Below are positions 44,671 through 53,670 of a stretch of DNA of 64,000 bases, piece after piece. The notes beneath the pieces are model-generated. The model did not search any database, was not told where the DNA came from, and saw nothing but the letters and a program-made list of their open reading frames with translations. The translations under genes were made by a program, and so were the position numbers. Source of the stretch: an uncultured Victivallaceae bacterium (GTDB taxonomy: Bacteria > Verrucomicrobiota > Lentisphaeria > Victivallales > Victivallaceae); NCBI GenBank assembly GCA_944389925.1, contig CALXOD010000007.1, forward strand, positions 1 through 64,000. Direction: 5' to 3'. Positions within the stretch are counted from its first letter, which is position 1; each line of letters opens with the position of its first letter.

Positions 44671-47298
44671 ATGAATACCGATCTGCCGCTTGTTCTGCCT
44701 GCCGCCGGAGCGGATTTTTCCGCCGACCGGGTCACCGTCATTGAACGTTCCCGATTCGCCGGCGGCAGTGGCGTCATGCTGGCCCCCAACGCCGAACCGC
44801 TGCCGGACGGACCGTTCGGTGACGCCGATTTGACGTTTCACTTCGACATTTCCCGCCCGGGACGCTATCTGCTGGTCAGCTATGCCGATACCTGCGGAAA
44901 AGCCCGAAAAAAAATGAATGAATCCCACAGCAAATACGATTCTTTACGGATCATGCTTTCCGTGGATGACGACTTTGCCCGCAGTCGGGTCATCGTTTCC
45001 CCCTGGCAGGATCAGGCTCTGGCCATGCAGGAGCTGCAACGCTGTGAATTTTCCGCCGGGCGCCATACGGTCCGTATCCGCCTGCCCCGGGAAGTCGGCT
45101 TGAATCGATTGGAAATCCATCCCTATCTTCCTCCGGAGGTTCCGGAAAAGGCACGCAACTACCATGCACCGATCACACCCGGTCCCCATCCCCGGATCTG
45201 GATAACCCCGGAAACTCTTCCGGCCATTCGGGCCAATCTGGAAAAACCGGAAAACCGCCCGGTGTGGGATGCCGTCCGCCGCTCGGCCGCAGAAACCATG
45301 TCGTTTGCGCCACCGCCCCACACTGTGGTCGGGCATCTGCCGGAACTGCTGGAACTCGCAGTGCATCAAGCTTTCACCGCATTGATGACCGATGATCGCG
45401 AAACCGGCTTGAAAGCCGTGCGGCTGATGAACGATTATCTTGCCGCCGTGGAATTCGACAATCTGCTGGACATCACCCGGGAACTGGGCGAAGTCATCTA
45501 TTCGGGAGCACGTGTATACGACTGGTGCTACGCCTGGATGACGGAAACGGAACGTAAATGTTTTCGCGACCACCTGCTGCGCCTGGCAGACGGCATGGAA
45601 ATCGCCTGGCCCCCCTTCGGTCAACCGGTGGTCAACGGTCACGGCAACGAAGCACAGGTCAACCGGGACCTGCTGGCCATGGCCATCGCACTTTTTGGAG
45701 AAGACGACGAACCGTACCGGTATTGCTCCTGGCTGATGCTGGAAGATCTGGCGCCGCTGCGTGCTCTGGAATACCGGTGTGACCGCCATAATCAGGGCGT
45801 TGGATATGGTGCCTATCGCTTCGCCTTCGAAATGCACGGAGTCTGGATGCTGCGTCGGATGTGCGGGCGCGAAGTGTTTGCCCCGGAAATCAAAAACGTA
45901 TACAATTTCTGGCGTTATTACCTGCGTCCGGACGGGCGGATGCTGCAGGACGGCGACGGCATCTCCGGAGAAGGCGCATGGAGTGCGCCGCTGCTGAGCT
46001 TCATGTGCTACACCTACTCCGGCAATCCACGCATCAAAGGAGATTTTCTGAAACACGGCGGTGCGATTCCCGACCGAACCCTGTTTCTGGCGTTGAACGA
46101 TCCCGACCTGATGCCGGTCTCCACGCCGGAAGGCCTGCCGGAAACGCATTATTTTGAGGGTGTGATCGGCTCCATGATCGCCCGAACCGGCTGGGACTCC
46201 GATGCCGTACAGGTGGAAATGAAGGGAGGCGGCGTGCATTTCGGCAATCATCAGCACGGCGATGCCGGGAATTTCCAGATTTTTTACCGGGGCATGCTGG
46301 CGGCGGATCTCGGAATGTACGTTTTCTACGGAACACCTTATGATTTCGGATACAACAAACGCTCCATCTGTCACAACGTCATGCTGGCCTACGATCCGGA
46401 AGAGATTGTTCCCCGCCAGGCCGTGAACGACGGCGGGCAGCGCTTCAATCAGGAACTGCCGCTCACGCCGGAAATGGCCCTGCATGAACCATGGTTTCAA
46501 AACGGGGCCACTCTGGCGGCGGACTTCGGACCCGACCCGGTGCGTCCTCTGTTCACTTATCTGAAAACGGATCTGCGCGCTGCCTATTCCGAAAAACTGC
46601 GGGCATACTGCCGCAGCTTCCTCTTTGTCCGGCTCGACACCCCCGGCACACCGGGATTGCTGCTGGTGGCCGACCGCATGACCACCGCCCGGCCGGAATT
46701 CAAAAAATACTGGCTGCTCAACACATTCCGCCGGCCGGAGTTCATCGACAACGGCTTGCAGGTCCGTTCCGACCGCGACCGGGATCCCGGCAAGCTGACG
46801 CTCTCCATGCTGCTGCCGCGTGACTGCGAATGGCATCTGGCCGAAGGGGAAGCCCTGCACCAGGTATTCGGTGTACAGCTGGAATCCCCGAAACCGGAAT
46901 CACCCGAATCCAACGGGTTCCGTACCATGATTTCTCCCCGCACTCCGGCGGCCACCGACTGCTTCGTCGCCTGCATGCAGATCGGTGCCGAATCAGCGAC
47001 GCCGCTGCCAATAGATTGGGAGGCTCTGCAGGAATGTTGCCGGATCACGCTTCCCGGACGCGTACTGTTTCTCGGTACCGGCGAAACGCCGATTCACGAA
47101 TCGCTGACTTTTCAGGTGCCGGACGGCTCACCGGCCCAGCTGGTTGCCGCAGGCCTGGAACCGGGGGTATGGTATCTGGAGAATGCCGACGGCCGGCAGC
47201 GCAGCCACACCGTTCTCCCGGGACGGGAAACGATCACCGACACCCTGCCCCCGGGCCAGTATCGGCTGGTGCCGGACCGCCGTGCCAGCGGAGACTGA
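44671..47298 (+). CDS. Heparinase II/III-like protein
   Basis: An 875-residue protein of the heparinase II/III (alginate-lyase type) superfamily: an N-terminal beta domain (about 1-165), an (alpha/alpha) toroid with MFGRARVYDWCYAWM-like elements (GARVYDWCYAWMTETE), then the C-terminal beta-sandwich with GVHFGNHQHGDAGNFQIFYR, where His and Asp residues match the family's metal site. These enzymes cleave uronate-containing polysaccharides by elimination. No signal peptide is visible, so it may act on imported oligosaccharides. The ATG at 44671 has only a weak ribosome site (AGAGA). murD starts 4 bases after its stop. Confidence 0.85.
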   Translation: MNTDLPLVLPAAGADFSADRVTVIERSRFAGGSGVMLAPNAEPLPDGPFGDADLTFHFDISRPGRYLLVSYADTCGKARKKMNESHSKYDSLRIMLSVDDDFARSRVIVSPWQDQALAMQELQRCEFSAGRHTVRIRLPREVGLNRLEIHPYLPPEVPEKARNYHAPITPGPHPRIWITPETLPAIRANLEKPENRPVWDAVRRSAAETMSFAPPPHTVVGHLPELLELAVHQAFTALMTDDRETGLKAVRLMNDYLAAVEFDNLLDITRELGEVIYSGARVYDWCYAWMTETERKCFRDHLLRLADGMEIAWPPFGQPVVNGHGNEAQVNRDLLAMAIALFGEDDEPYRYCSWLMLEDLAPLRALEYRCDRHNQGVGYGAYRFAFEMHGVWMLRRMCGREVFAPEIKNVYNFWRYYLRPDGRMLQDGDGISGEGAWSAPLLSFMCYTYSGNPRIKGDFLKHGGAIPDRTLFLALNDPDLMPVSTPEGLPETHYFEGVIGSMIARTGWDSDAVQVEMKGGGVHFGNHQHGDAGNFQIFYRGMLAADLGMYVFYGTPYDFGYNKRSICHNVMLAYDPEEIVPRQAVNDGGQRFNQELPLTPEMALHEPWFQNGATLAADFGPDPVRPLFTYLKTDLRAAYSEKLRAYCRSFLFVRLDTPGTPGLLLVADRMTTARPEFKKYWLLNTFRRPEFIDNGLQVRSDRDRDPGKLTLSMLLPRDCEWHLAEGEALHQVFGVQLESPKPESPESNGFRTMISPRTPAATDCFVACMQIGAESATPLPIDWEALQECCRITLPGRVLFLGTGETPIHESLTFQVPDGSPAQLVAAGLEPGVWYLENADGRQRSHTVLPGRETITDTLPPGQYRLVPDRRASGD

Positions 47299-47302
47299 CG
47301 CC

Positions 47303-48562
47303 ATGCCCGCTTCTCCCCGCCTGATCATCATCGGACGCGGCACCAGTGGCCGCGCCGCCGAACGACTGGGCCGCCTGGCCGGTTATGAAGTCACCGTCGT
47401 GGAAGACGGAGACGGCGAGGCCGCCGCTCGACAGGTGGCCGCCGCCGATCTCGTCGTCACCAGCCCCGGCGTCAAGCCGTGGTCCCCCCTGTACCGGGCG
47501 GCCTTGGACGGCAGAGCCGAATTCATTGGCGAAATGGAGTTTGGATTCCGCCATTTTCCGGGAAAAGTCGTCGCAATTACCGGCACAGACGGCAAAACCA
47601 CCACCACTGAACTAACCTGTCATCTTCTGCGCGTTCTCGGTCTGCATCCGGCAGAAGCGGGCAACATCGGAGTTCCGCTCTCCGCCATTGCCGCGGACCT
47701 CCGGGAAGGCCTGCTTCCCCCCGATACTGTGGCCGTCGTCGAAACCAGCTCCTTTCAACTGGAACGAATCGATCGTTTCGCCCCGGAAGCGGCAGTACTG
47801 CTCAACATCGGCTCCGACCATCTGGACCGCTACCACGGCAGTCCGGCGGAATATGAAGCGGTGAAACGCCGGATCTTCCGGCATGTCACTCCGGGAAACC
47901 GGATTTTCGGAATCAGCATGAACGAACCGGACGCCCGGCGTCGCGTTGTCACGGACGGCGACCGTATTTTACTGGACGGACAGGAAATTCTGCGATTTTC
48001 CGAGACCCGTTTGAGCGGCGCGCACAATCTGGAAAACCTCATTGCCGCCATTGAGCTCTGCGCCCGACTGCTGCCCGCTGAAGCATTTGCCACCGCCGCA
48101 TTCCGGGACGGCGCGACCACATTCAGCACCGGCCGTCACCGGATTGAAACCGTTGCCGAACACAACGGAGTTCGTTACATCAACGACTCCAAGGCGACCA
48201 ATCCCCATGCCGCGGCCGCCGCGCTGCGTACCCTGGATGCGCCGCCGCACTCCGTGCACTGGCTGCTCGGCGGTCTGGACAAGGGGATGGATTTCCGGGA
48301 ACTGCGGACCTTCGCGGAACAAATCCGCCGTGCCTATCTGTTTGGTGAATGTCGGGAGAAAATCCGAAACGCCCTTTCTGACGTCATTGAATGTGTCGAT
48401 TTCGGAAGGGATTTCGAAGGTGCGGTTCAGGCTGCCGCGCAGGCCGCCCGGCCGGGCGAAACCGTGCTGCTGGCTCCTGCCTGCGCCAGCATGGATATGT
48501 TCCGGAATTACCAGGAACGCGGCGACCGTTTCCGAGCCGCGGTGCTGGTAAAAATATCCTGA
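47303..48562 (+). CDS. murD: UDP-N-acetylmuramoylalanine--D-glutamate ligase
   Basis: A 419-residue MurD, which adds D-glutamate to UDP-MurNAc-L-alanine in peptidoglycan synthesis. The N-terminal UDP-binding domain has LIIIGRGTSGRAAERLG. The ATP loop is VVAITGTDGKTTTTEL, followed by VETSSFQLERI and the NIGSDHLDRYHG block. The C-terminal domain has INDSKATNPHAAAAAL and LLGGLDKGMDF, the classical Mur-ligase signatures. The ATG at 47303 lies 4 bases after the heparinase-like gene; there are no other mur or fts genes nearby, unlike the usual dcw cluster. Confidence 0.95.
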   Translation: MPASPRLIIIGRGTSGRAAERLGRLAGYEVTVVEDGDGEAAARQVAAADLVVTSPGVKPWSPLYRAALDGRAEFIGEMEFGFRHFPGKVVAITGTDGKTTTTELTCHLLRVLGLHPAEAGNIGVPLSAIAADLREGLLPPDTVAVVETSSFQLERIDRFAPEAAVLLNIGSDHLDRYHGSPAEYEAVKRRIFRHVTPGNRIFGISMNEPDARRRVVTDGDRILLDGQEILRFSETRLSGAHNLENLIAAIELCARLLPAEAFATAAFRDGATTFSTGRHRIETVAEHNGVRYINDSKATNPHAAAAALRTLDAPPHSVHWLLGGLDKGMDFRELRTFAEQIRRAYLFGECREKIRNALSDVIECVDFGRDFEGAVQAAAQAARPGETVLLAPACASMDMFRNYQERGDRFRAAVLVKIS

Positions 48563-48603
48563 AAAAAAAGCAAAACAGGCTTTCATTCCCGCAAAATCCA
48601 TGC

Positions 48604-48609
48604 TATACT
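48604..48609 (+). promoter_or_regulatory. Extended -10 promoter for the rarA leader RNA
   Basis: TATACT is preceded by TG one base upstream (TGCTATACT), an extended -10 element. No good -35 is seen. Transcription would start near 48616, about 207 bases before the rarA ATG. Confidence 0.5.
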
Positions 48610-48615
48610 TATATA

Positions 48616-48822
48616 ACGGCAGTTTGCTGTTTTTCATATATGGTAAAGCATTTTCTTGAAAAGGGACGACCGGAATGGGTTCCGGTTGGATAACCTGCGG
48701 AAAGAGAAGGAGTTCCGGCGTCCATGGCGACTTCGCATAAAATCGCACTGAGTCATTCGCTTGTACCGAGTGCAAAGACTGACGGAATCGTATCCTTTCC
48801 GGTGGTTTCCGACTGAAACGGA
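48616..48822 (+). ncRNA. Structured RNA or long leader upstream of rarA, possibly 6S-like
   Basis: This stretch has no convincing gene but much pairing potential. ACCGGAATGG (48669-48678) pairs with CCTTTCCGGT (about 48794-48803, one U-U mismatch), flanked outside by GGGAC/GTTTC and inside by TTCCG/CGGAA, a long rod enclosing about 115 bases. Alternative pairings exist: ACCGGAA/TTCCGGT locally, and GGACG-CCGGAA with TTCCGG-CGTCC (48664-48723). Size and rod shape, plus the neighbours rarA and 5-formyl-THF cyclo-ligase (next to 6S RNA in some bacteria), suggest a 6S-like RNA; a cis-acting leader is the alternative. A 30-codon frame at 48724-48816 also lies here. Confidence 0.3.
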
Positions 48823-50226
48823 ATGACCGATCACCGGCCGTCCGTTGAAGATACGGACGGGAGCATGAGCGACGATCTTTTCGAATCGAACGAGGCGCCG
48901 GCATCCGGCGCCGGAGGACTGGCGGCGGCGGCCAAAGCCATGCCGCTTGCTGCACGTCTGCGTCCGCGTTCGATCGAAGAATACGCGGGACAGAAACATC
49001 TGCTTTCTCCCGGCATGTTGCTCCGCCGCGCTATTGACGCCGACCGGTTCACCTCCATTATCCTCTCCGGCCCCCCCGGCACCGGAAAAACCAGTTTATC
49101 AGAACTGATTGCCCGCAGTACCAACTCCGCTTTTGTCCGTCTTTCCGGCGTCACCTCGTCCGTTGCGGACATTCGCCGGGAAATTGCCGTGGCCTTGAAG
49201 CGCCGCCAGGTAAATGGACGTCGAACCGTTCTGTTCATCGACGAGATTCACCGCTTCAACCGGGCCCAGCAGGACGCCTTGCTGCCTGATGTCGAAAACG
49301 GCAATATCCGACTGATCGGCGCGACGACCCACAATCCGCAATTTTACGTGGTCGGGGCGCTGCTATCCCGTTCCTTGGCATTTCAGCTTCAACCGCTGAG
49401 CAGAGAAGATATTCTGGCCATTCTGGAGCGGGCGCGGACCGATGAACGGGGCTTCCCGGATCGAACGATTGAATTGACGCCCGAGGCTGCCGAATTTCTG
49501 GCACAGGCCTGCGAAGGCGACGCGCGCCGAGCGCTTAACGCCTTCGAAATCGCCGTGCTTACCACGCCCGAAAACGAGGCCGGCGTCATCGTTGTCGATA
49601 CGAAAGAAGCGGAAAGCTCCATTCAGAAAAAGATGGTTCATTACGATGATGATAACCATTATGACACCGCCAGCGCCTTCATCAAAAGCATGCGGGGCAG
49701 CGATCCCGATGCCGCCATCTATTACCTGGCAAAAATGCTCCATGCCGGAGAAGATATCCGGTTCATTGCCCGTCGGATTATGATTTTCGCCTCCGAGGAC
49801 GTCGGCAACGCGGATCCCCGGGCTCTGGAACTGGCCGCGGCGGCGGCACAGGCCGTGGAAATGGTCGGCATGCCGGAAGCACGGATCATTCTGGCCCAGG
49901 CGGTTACCTACTGCGCAACCGCCCCCAAGAGCAACGCCTCCTATACCGCTATCGAAGAAGCGGCGGCGGATATTGCACACGATCGGATTCAACCGATCCC
50001 GCTGCCGTTGCGCGACCCCAACTCTGCCGGGGGGAAAGCCGCCGGACATGGTCGCGATTACCGTTATCCGCATGATTTCGGTGGTTTCGTGGTACAGGAT
50101 TACCTGACTGTTCCGAAAACCTATTACCGTCCCGGTAAAATCGGCTACGAAAGCAAAATCAGTGAACGACTTGATTACTGGAAACAATGCCGAAAAGTCG
50201 CGGCGGCCACGGAGGCACAGCCATGA
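48823..50226 (+). CDS. rarA: Replication-associated recombination protein A (RarA/MgsA)
   Basis: A 467-residue AAA+ ATPase that acts at stalled replication forks. PLAARLRPRSIEEYAGQKHLL is the usual entry block. Walker A is LSGPPGTGKTSL, Walker B is VLFIDEIHRFNRAQQDALLP, sensor 1 is LIGATTHNP, and the C-terminal tetramerisation region has RIMIFASEDVGNADPRAL and AQAVTYCATAPKSNASY. The ATG at 48823 has a poor ribosome site and an in-frame ATG at 48865 is an alternative start; the conserved part begins after both. The stop overlaps the next start (ATGA). Confidence 0.95.
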   Translation: MTDHRPSVEDTDGSMSDDLFESNEAPASGAGGLAAAAKAMPLAARLRPRSIEEYAGQKHLLSPGMLLRRAIDADRFTSIILSGPPGTGKTSLSELIARSTNSAFVRLSGVTSSVADIRREIAVALKRRQVNGRRTVLFIDEIHRFNRAQQDALLPDVENGNIRLIGATTHNPQFYVVGALLSRSLAFQLQPLSREDILAILERARTDERGFPDRTIELTPEAAEFLAQACEGDARRALNAFEIAVLTTPENEAGVIVVDTKEAESSIQKKMVHYDDDNHYDTASAFIKSMRGSDPDAAIYYLAKMLHAGEDIRFIARRIMIFASEDVGNADPRALELAAAAAQAVEMVGMPEARIILAQAVTYCATAPKSNASYTAIEEAAADIAHDRIQPIPLPLRDPNSAGGKAAGHGRDYRYPHDFGGFVVQDYLTVPKTYYRPGKIGYESKISERLDYWKQCRKVAAATEAQP

Positions 50227-50825
50227 GCCGGGACAAGCAAACGCTTCGCAAACATTATCTGGCGCAACGCCGCGGTCTGTCCGATGCCGAACGAAACCAG
50301 GCGGATGCGACCATCCGGGAACGGATCCGGGAACTTCTGGAATACCGGCAAGCCAGACTGGTGGCGATTTATGCCGGAGACGGCACGGAGCCGGACCTGC
50401 TGCCGCTGACTGCGGCGGATCCGGACAAACGTTTTTTTCTGCCGCGTTATGTGAAAAGCACTGGTCAATACGAACTGGCGGAGGTGCATAACCCGGCAAC
50501 GGAATTGCATATTGCCCGTTACGGGCTGGCGGAGCCGATCCCGGAATGTCCGGCGGCGACCCCGGCGGAAATGCATGATGAATTTCTGTTTCTCATTCCC
50601 GGAGTAGCGTTTGATGAGCGTGGCGTACGTCTCGGACGCGGCGGCGGTTATTATGACCGGCTGCTGGCGGAAACCAGCGGCGTGATCGCGGGGGTGTTTT
50701 ATGCCGGTCAGCAGGCGGATGCCCTGCCGGAAGAGCAATACGACCGCCGGATGGATCTGGCGGTAACGGAAGAAAAGGTGTGGATTTTTCATAATGATGC
50801 GGCCCGACACACCGCGGCATTGTGA
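50223..50825 (+). CDS. 5-formyltetrahydrofolate cyclo-ligase
   Basis: A 200-residue enzyme of the MTHFS/YgfA family, which uses ATP to turn 5-formyl-THF back into 5,10-methenyl-THF. DKQTLRKHYLAQRRGLS is the N-terminal substrate block. LIPGVAFDERGVRLGRGGGYYDRLL is the diagnostic signature with the ATP loop. The ATG at 50223 overlaps the rarA stop (ATGA) and has GGAGG upstream, so it is translationally coupled to rarA. Confidence 0.95.
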   Translation: MSRDKQTLRKHYLAQRRGLSDAERNQADATIRERIRELLEYRQARLVAIYAGDGTEPDLLPLTAADPDKRFFLPRYVKSTGQYELAEVHNPATELHIARYGLAEPIPECPAATPAEMHDEFLFLIPGVAFDERGVRLGRGGGYYDRLLAETSGVIAGVFYAGQQADALPEEQYDRRMDLAVTEEKVWIFHNDAARHTAAL

Positions 50826-50879
50826 ATTCAGAAACAAATATCATATTTTCCAGATAGAAAGTTTGAAAGGATCGCAGGA

Positions 50880-52445
50880 ATGGAACATTGGGCGGTATTG
50901 GTTGCCCTCGGGGCGATTGCCGGTGTGATCGGCATCGCCATCGGGTTGATGATTGGAAACTGGGTGCAGCGCGTGCAGAAAGACGCCGCCAACAAAAGCG
51001 CCGAAAAAATCCGGGAGGATGCGGAAAAAGACGCCGAACATATCCTCCGGGAGGCCCGGGTCAGCGCCAAGAGCGAGGTGCTGAAAATGCGGGAAGAGTG
51101 TGAACAGGAACTGAAAGAGCGACGCCGGGAACAGGGCAACAATGAAAAACGGCTGGTCCAGCGCGAAGAAACCCTCGACAAACGTGCCGAATTGCTCGAC
51201 GGAAAAATCAAGCATATCGAACGGCAGGAAAAAGAACTGGAAACGCTGCGGGAACGTGTTTCCAACCGGGAACAGGAGCTCCAGAAAAGCATCTCCCGAC
51301 AAATTGATGAACTGGAACGCATTGCCCAGATGGATCGGGACAGCGCTCGGGAAATCCTGCTGGAAAAACTGAAAAATGAAGTGCGCAACGAGTCCGGTCT
51401 GCTCGTACGCAACGTCCTGGAGGAGGCACGCGAAAGATCCGAAAAAGAAGCGCGCCGTATTTTAACTTACGCCATTCAGCGTTACGCTTCGGACTGCACC
51501 TATGAACGGACTACCGCGACGATTCCGCTGCCGACCGACGAACTCAAAGGTCGGATCATCGGTCGGGAAGGCCGCAACATCCGCGCGCTGGAAGCCGCCA
51601 CCGGGGTCAGCATTCTCATCGACGACACGCCCGAAGCCGTGGTGATCTCCTGTTTCGACCCGATCCGCAAGGAGGTGGCCCGTCAGTTGATGGAACGACT
51701 CATCGCCGACGGCCGTATCCATCCCACCCGGATTGAAGAGCTGGCTAAAAAGATCGCCAAGGAACTGGATGAAGAACTCTATGCCGTGGGTGAAGCCGCC
51801 GTGCTGGAAACCGGCATACAGGGCGTGGCTCCGCAGGTCATCCGTCTGCTCGGACGCCTGAAATATCGCTACAGTTTCTCTCAGAATGTGCTGCAGCATT
51901 CGCTGGAAACCGCTTACTTCATGGGAATGATCGCCGCAGAAATCGGCCTGGATGAGCAGAAGGCGAAACGCATCGGTCTTTTCCACGACATCGGCAAGGC
52001 CATCGACCACGAAGTGGAAGGGCCCCACGCCCAGATCGGTGCGGACGTGCTGCGCAAACACAACGAAGCCAAGGATGTCATTGCCGCCGTTGCCGCCCAC
52101 CACGGCGAAGTCGAACCGACCAGCATGTATGATATTCTGATCAACGCCTGTGACACGTTGAGTGCCTCGCGCCCCGGCGCCCGCAGCGAAACCACGGAGC
52201 TTTACCTGAAACGCCTGGAGCAGCTGGAGCAGATCGCCCACGATTTCCCGGGCGTCGAATCCTGTTTTGCCCTGCAGGCCGGACGCGAAGTCCGCGTCGT
52301 AGTCATGCCGGAAAAGATCAGCGAAGGCGAAGCCCAGATCCTCGCCAAAGATATCTGTCAGCGCATCGAAAAGGAAATGAGTTACCCGGGACAGATCAAG
52401 GTGACCATCATCCGCGAAACCCGTTCCGTGGAATACGCAAAATAA
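50880..52445 (+). CDS. rny: Ribonuclease Y
   Basis: A 521-residue membrane-anchored endoribonuclease that starts mRNA decay in many bacteria without RNase E. Domains in order: N-terminal transmembrane helix (about 5-24), a long charged coiled coil (about 35-200), a KH domain (GRIIGREGRNIRALEAATGV), and an HD domain with the metal motif GLFHDIGKAIDHE. Length matches the family. GGAT-rich purines precede the ATG. The presence of RNase Y is consistent with this phylum. Confidence 0.96.
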   Translation: MEHWAVLVALGAIAGVIGIAIGLMIGNWVQRVQKDAANKSAEKIREDAEKDAEHILREARVSAKSEVLKMREECEQELKERRREQGNNEKRLVQREETLDKRAELLDGKIKHIERQEKELETLRERVSNREQELQKSISRQIDELERIAQMDRDSAREILLEKLKNEVRNESGLLVRNVLEEARERSEKEARRILTYAIQRYASDCTYERTTATIPLPTDELKGRIIGREGRNIRALEAATGVSILIDDTPEAVVISCFDPIRKEVARQLMERLIADGRIHPTRIEELAKKIAKELDEELYAVGEAAVLETGIQGVAPQVIRLLGRLKYRYSFSQNVLQHSLETAYFMGMIAAEIGLDEQKAKRIGLFHDIGKAIDHEVEGPHAQIGADVLRKHNEAKDVIAAVAAHHGEVEPTSMYDILINACDTLSASRPGARSETTELYLKRLEQLEQIAHDFPGVESCFALQAGREVRVVVMPEKISEGEAQILAKDICQRIEKEMSYPGQIKVTIIRETRSVEYAK

Positions 52446-52469
52446 GGAATCGAAACCGGACACTGTACC

Positions 52470-52510
52470 AAACACATCCCTCCCAGGCCTTGGTCGGGGC
52501 AGATGTGTTT
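52470..52510 (+). other. Stem-loop between rny and alr
   Basis: AAACACATC (52470-52478) and GATGTGTTT (52502-52510) pair perfectly (9 bp) around a 23-base loop with extra CC/GG pairing. Only three T close it, so it may be a weak terminator or a processing/stability element rather than a strong stop. Confidence 0.4.
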
Positions 52511-52545
52511 CGACGGAAGTTCTCCGGATATGTTGAGGCATAGCC

Positions 52546-53670
52546 ATGAAACCGTTTGAAAATCGAGTCCGTCTGGAAATCAATCTGGCCGCCATCGCTG
52601 CCAATTTTCAGGAGATCCGACGCCGGGTGTCTCCCTGTCGGCTGATGCCGGTGCTGAAAGCCAATGCCTACGGACTCGGCGGACAACGCATCGGCGCCAT
52701 GCTCCGGGATGCCGGGGCTGCCGCCTTCGGCGTGGCGGAAATCAATGAAGCGCTGGAACTGGCTCCACTCGGATTGCCGGTGCAGATTCTCGGCAATCTC
52801 CTGCCGGATGAAGTCGCTCCGGCAGTAGAGGCAGGATTGTGGTGTCCGGTCAACGACCTGGAATCAGCCCGGCGCATCAGTGCCGAAGCCGTCCGCCAGA
52901 ATCGCCGCGCCGCGATTCAACTGACCATCGACACCGGTATGGGGCGGCTCGGGATGGTCGCGGAACGCGCCGCTGCCGAAATTCTGGAAATCCGCCGACT
53001 GCCGAACCTGGAACTGCGCGGCATTTATTCCCATTTTTCTTCGGCCTTTCTCCGTTACGACGATTACAACTGCCGACAGCTGGCGAAATTCAAAACCCTG
53101 CTGATGCAGTTGCAGGCGCAGGGCTTGACCTTTGAGGACGTCCACATGGCGGCCAGCAATGCGCTGAACAATTTTCCGGAAAGCTGCCGGGAACCGTTCA
53201 CGCTGGCACGCTGCGGCATCAACCTGTATGGCTATTATGACCCGGAAGTTACGCCATCCATGCGCCTTACTCCGGCAGTGACGCTGAAGACCCGTCTGGC
53301 GGCCGTCCGCATGCTGGACGCAGGAGCCGCCATCGGATACGGTCGGATGCACCGGTTGCTCAAACCGACCCGGGTCGGCACCATCGCAGCCGGATACGCA
53401 GACGGCCTGCCGCTGGCACTGTCCAATCGCGGTTATGTACTGGTACGCGGCACCCTCTGTCCGGTTCTGGGACGGATCTCCATGGATTACACCACCATCT
53501 CGCTGGAAAACGTCCCGGATGCGGCGCCGGGCGATGAGGTGGTCTGTATCGGGGCCCAGGGCGACGCCGCCGTCACGCTCGAAGACTGGGCGCAGTTGAA
53601 GGGCACGCATGTATATGATCTGCTGTGCTCATTCGGGACCCGCGTGGGGAGGGTGTATCGCCATGGCTGA
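52546..53670 (+). CDS. alr: Alanine racemase
   Basis: A 374-residue PLP enzyme that makes D-alanine for peptidoglycan. The PLP Lys is Lys38 in MPVLKANAYGLG, and the opposite catalytic Tyr is in AAIGYGRMHRLLKP. DTGMGRLGM, HMAASNALNNFPE and LGRISMDYTTISLENVP are family blocks. The ATG at 52546 begins at the conserved entry. Its stop overlaps the aldehyde dehydrogenase start by 8 bases. With MurD, the window covers two peptidoglycan precursor steps, though in separate transcripts. Confidence 0.95.
   Translation: MKPFENRVRLEINLAAIAANFQEIRRRVSPCRLMPVLKANAYGLGGQRIGAMLRDAGAAAFGVAEINEALELAPLGLPVQILGNLLPDEVAPAVEAGLWCPVNDLESARRISAEAVRQNRRAAIQLTIDTGMGRLGMVAERAAAEILEIRRLPNLELRGIYSHFSSAFLRYDDYNCRQLAKFKTLLMQLQAQGLTFEDVHMAASNALNNFPESCREPFTLARCGINLYGYYDPEVTPSMRLTPAVTLKTRLAAVRMLDAGAAIGYGRMHRLLKPTRVGTIAAGYADGLPLALSNRGYVLVRGTLCPVLGRISMDYTTISLENVPDAAPGDEVVCIGAQGDAAVTLEDWAQLKGTHVYDLLCSFGTRVGRVYRHG

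Noticed and set aside
48724-48816. 30-codon frame upstream of rarA as a protein gene
   Set aside because: AAGGAG is 11-12 bases from its ATG, composition is not protein-like, and RNA structure explains the region better; kept only as a note under the RNA feature.
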